A DNA stretch of 6,601 bases from Oscillospiraceae bacterium (lineage in GTDB: Bacteria > Bacillota > Clostridia > Christensenellales > Aristaeellaceae). The notes under the pieces are model-generated. The model was not told the origin of the DNA and searched no databases. It saw nothing but the letters and a program-made list of their open reading frames with translations. Shown in pieces: positions 6,526 to 6,601 of the stretch; position 1 is the stretch's first letter; each line of letters starts with the position of its first letter. The stretch lies in the NCBI GenBank assembly GCA_031282605.1, contig JAITDK010000062.1, positions 1 to 6,601 of the forward strand, read 5' to 3'. Position numbers and translations under genes: made by a program.

Positions 6526-6545
6526 ACCGGCAATCCGAAGCCGGT
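6526..6545. repeat. Stem-loop 3 (ACCGGC/GCCGGT)
   Basis: A perfect 6-bp stem has an 8-base loop (6532-6539). Its 3' side shares CGAAGCC with the next hairpin. Confidence 0.5.
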
Positions 6546-6565
6546 AGAATGTGTATCACGATGGT

Positions 6566-6580
6566 CCAGGCGAAGCCTGG
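6566..6580. repeat. Stem-loop 4 (CCAGGC-GAA-GCCTGG)
   Basis: A perfect 6-bp stem is closed by a GAA loop. The centre is GCGAAGC, a sequence known to form an exceptionally stable DNA mini-hairpin. Confidence 0.55.
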
Positions 6581-6601
6581 TCAGGATTCGAAAGGGCGGA
6601 T

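Larger units (their letters stand above)
6356..6601. other. Hairpin-rich non-coding region at the window end
   Basis: No gene is supported here. The region contains four GC-rich stem-loops, listed separately. No T-run follows any of them, so they are not ordinary terminators of the upstream operon. Short frames open at 6549 and run off the window, but they lack a ribosome binding site and recognisable protein features. The region may be a repetitive palindromic element, a structured RNA or the edge of a mobile element. Confidence 0.5.

Noticed and set aside
6281..6559. Minus-strand open frame across the hairpin-rich end region
   Set aside because: Its sequence is low in plausible protein features, it overlaps the end of the peptidase-like gene, and it spans several hairpins. 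It is probably spurious.
6566..6601. tRNA-like TTCGAA element near the window end
   Set aside because: TTCGAAT on the minus strand resembles a T-loop, but the flanking bases do not pair as a T-stem and no other cloverleaf arms are seen.

Overview
The window comes from a GC-rich bacterial chromosome. Strong AGGAGG-type ribosome binding sites, a near-consensus extended -10 promoter, Sec-type signal peptides and NADPH-type glutamate synthase genes suggest a Bacillota (Clostridia-like) organism. That placement is inference and is not certain. Protein-coding space fills most of the window, and no rRNA, tRNA, CRISPR array or transposase is visible.

Region 1 (1-2860) is a housekeeping operon on the + strand. 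It holds the C-terminal third of the glutamate synthase large subunit (gltB, cut off by the window start) and the complete small subunit (gltD). The two overlap by 13 bases, and a clear intrinsic terminator follows gltD. Together they make glutamate from glutamine and 2-oxoglutarate using NADPH.

Region 2 (2861-4083) holds one minus-strand gene for a cytoplasmic TIM-barrel protein of the xylose-isomerase-like (sugar phosphate isomerase/epimerase, COG1082) type, convergent with gltBD. Its isoleucine codon use is strikingly different from all its neighbours. The 226-base convergent gap holds one perfect DnaA-box-like 9-mer and nothing else that is clear. The 181-base divergent gap upstream holds the promoters for both directions, plus a 10-bp palindrome and a short inverted repeat over the -35 box of the rightward promoter.

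Region 3 (4022-6355) is a two-gene rightward operon of exported proteins that I do not recognise from a named system. The first is a 380-residue secreted protein whose last 75 residues carry ten cysteines in zinc-finger or disulfide-like spacing. The second is a 371-residue secreted protein whose C-terminal half has a plausible papain/CHAP-like Cys-His-Asp/Asn arrangement. Their 13-base spacing, shared strong promoter and shared export signal suggest that they act together outside the membrane. This pair is the most interesting part of the window.

Region 4 (6356-6601) is non-coding as far as I can see and unusually rich in short GC-rich hairpins. It may be a repeat element or structured RNA, or the start of something that continues past the window.
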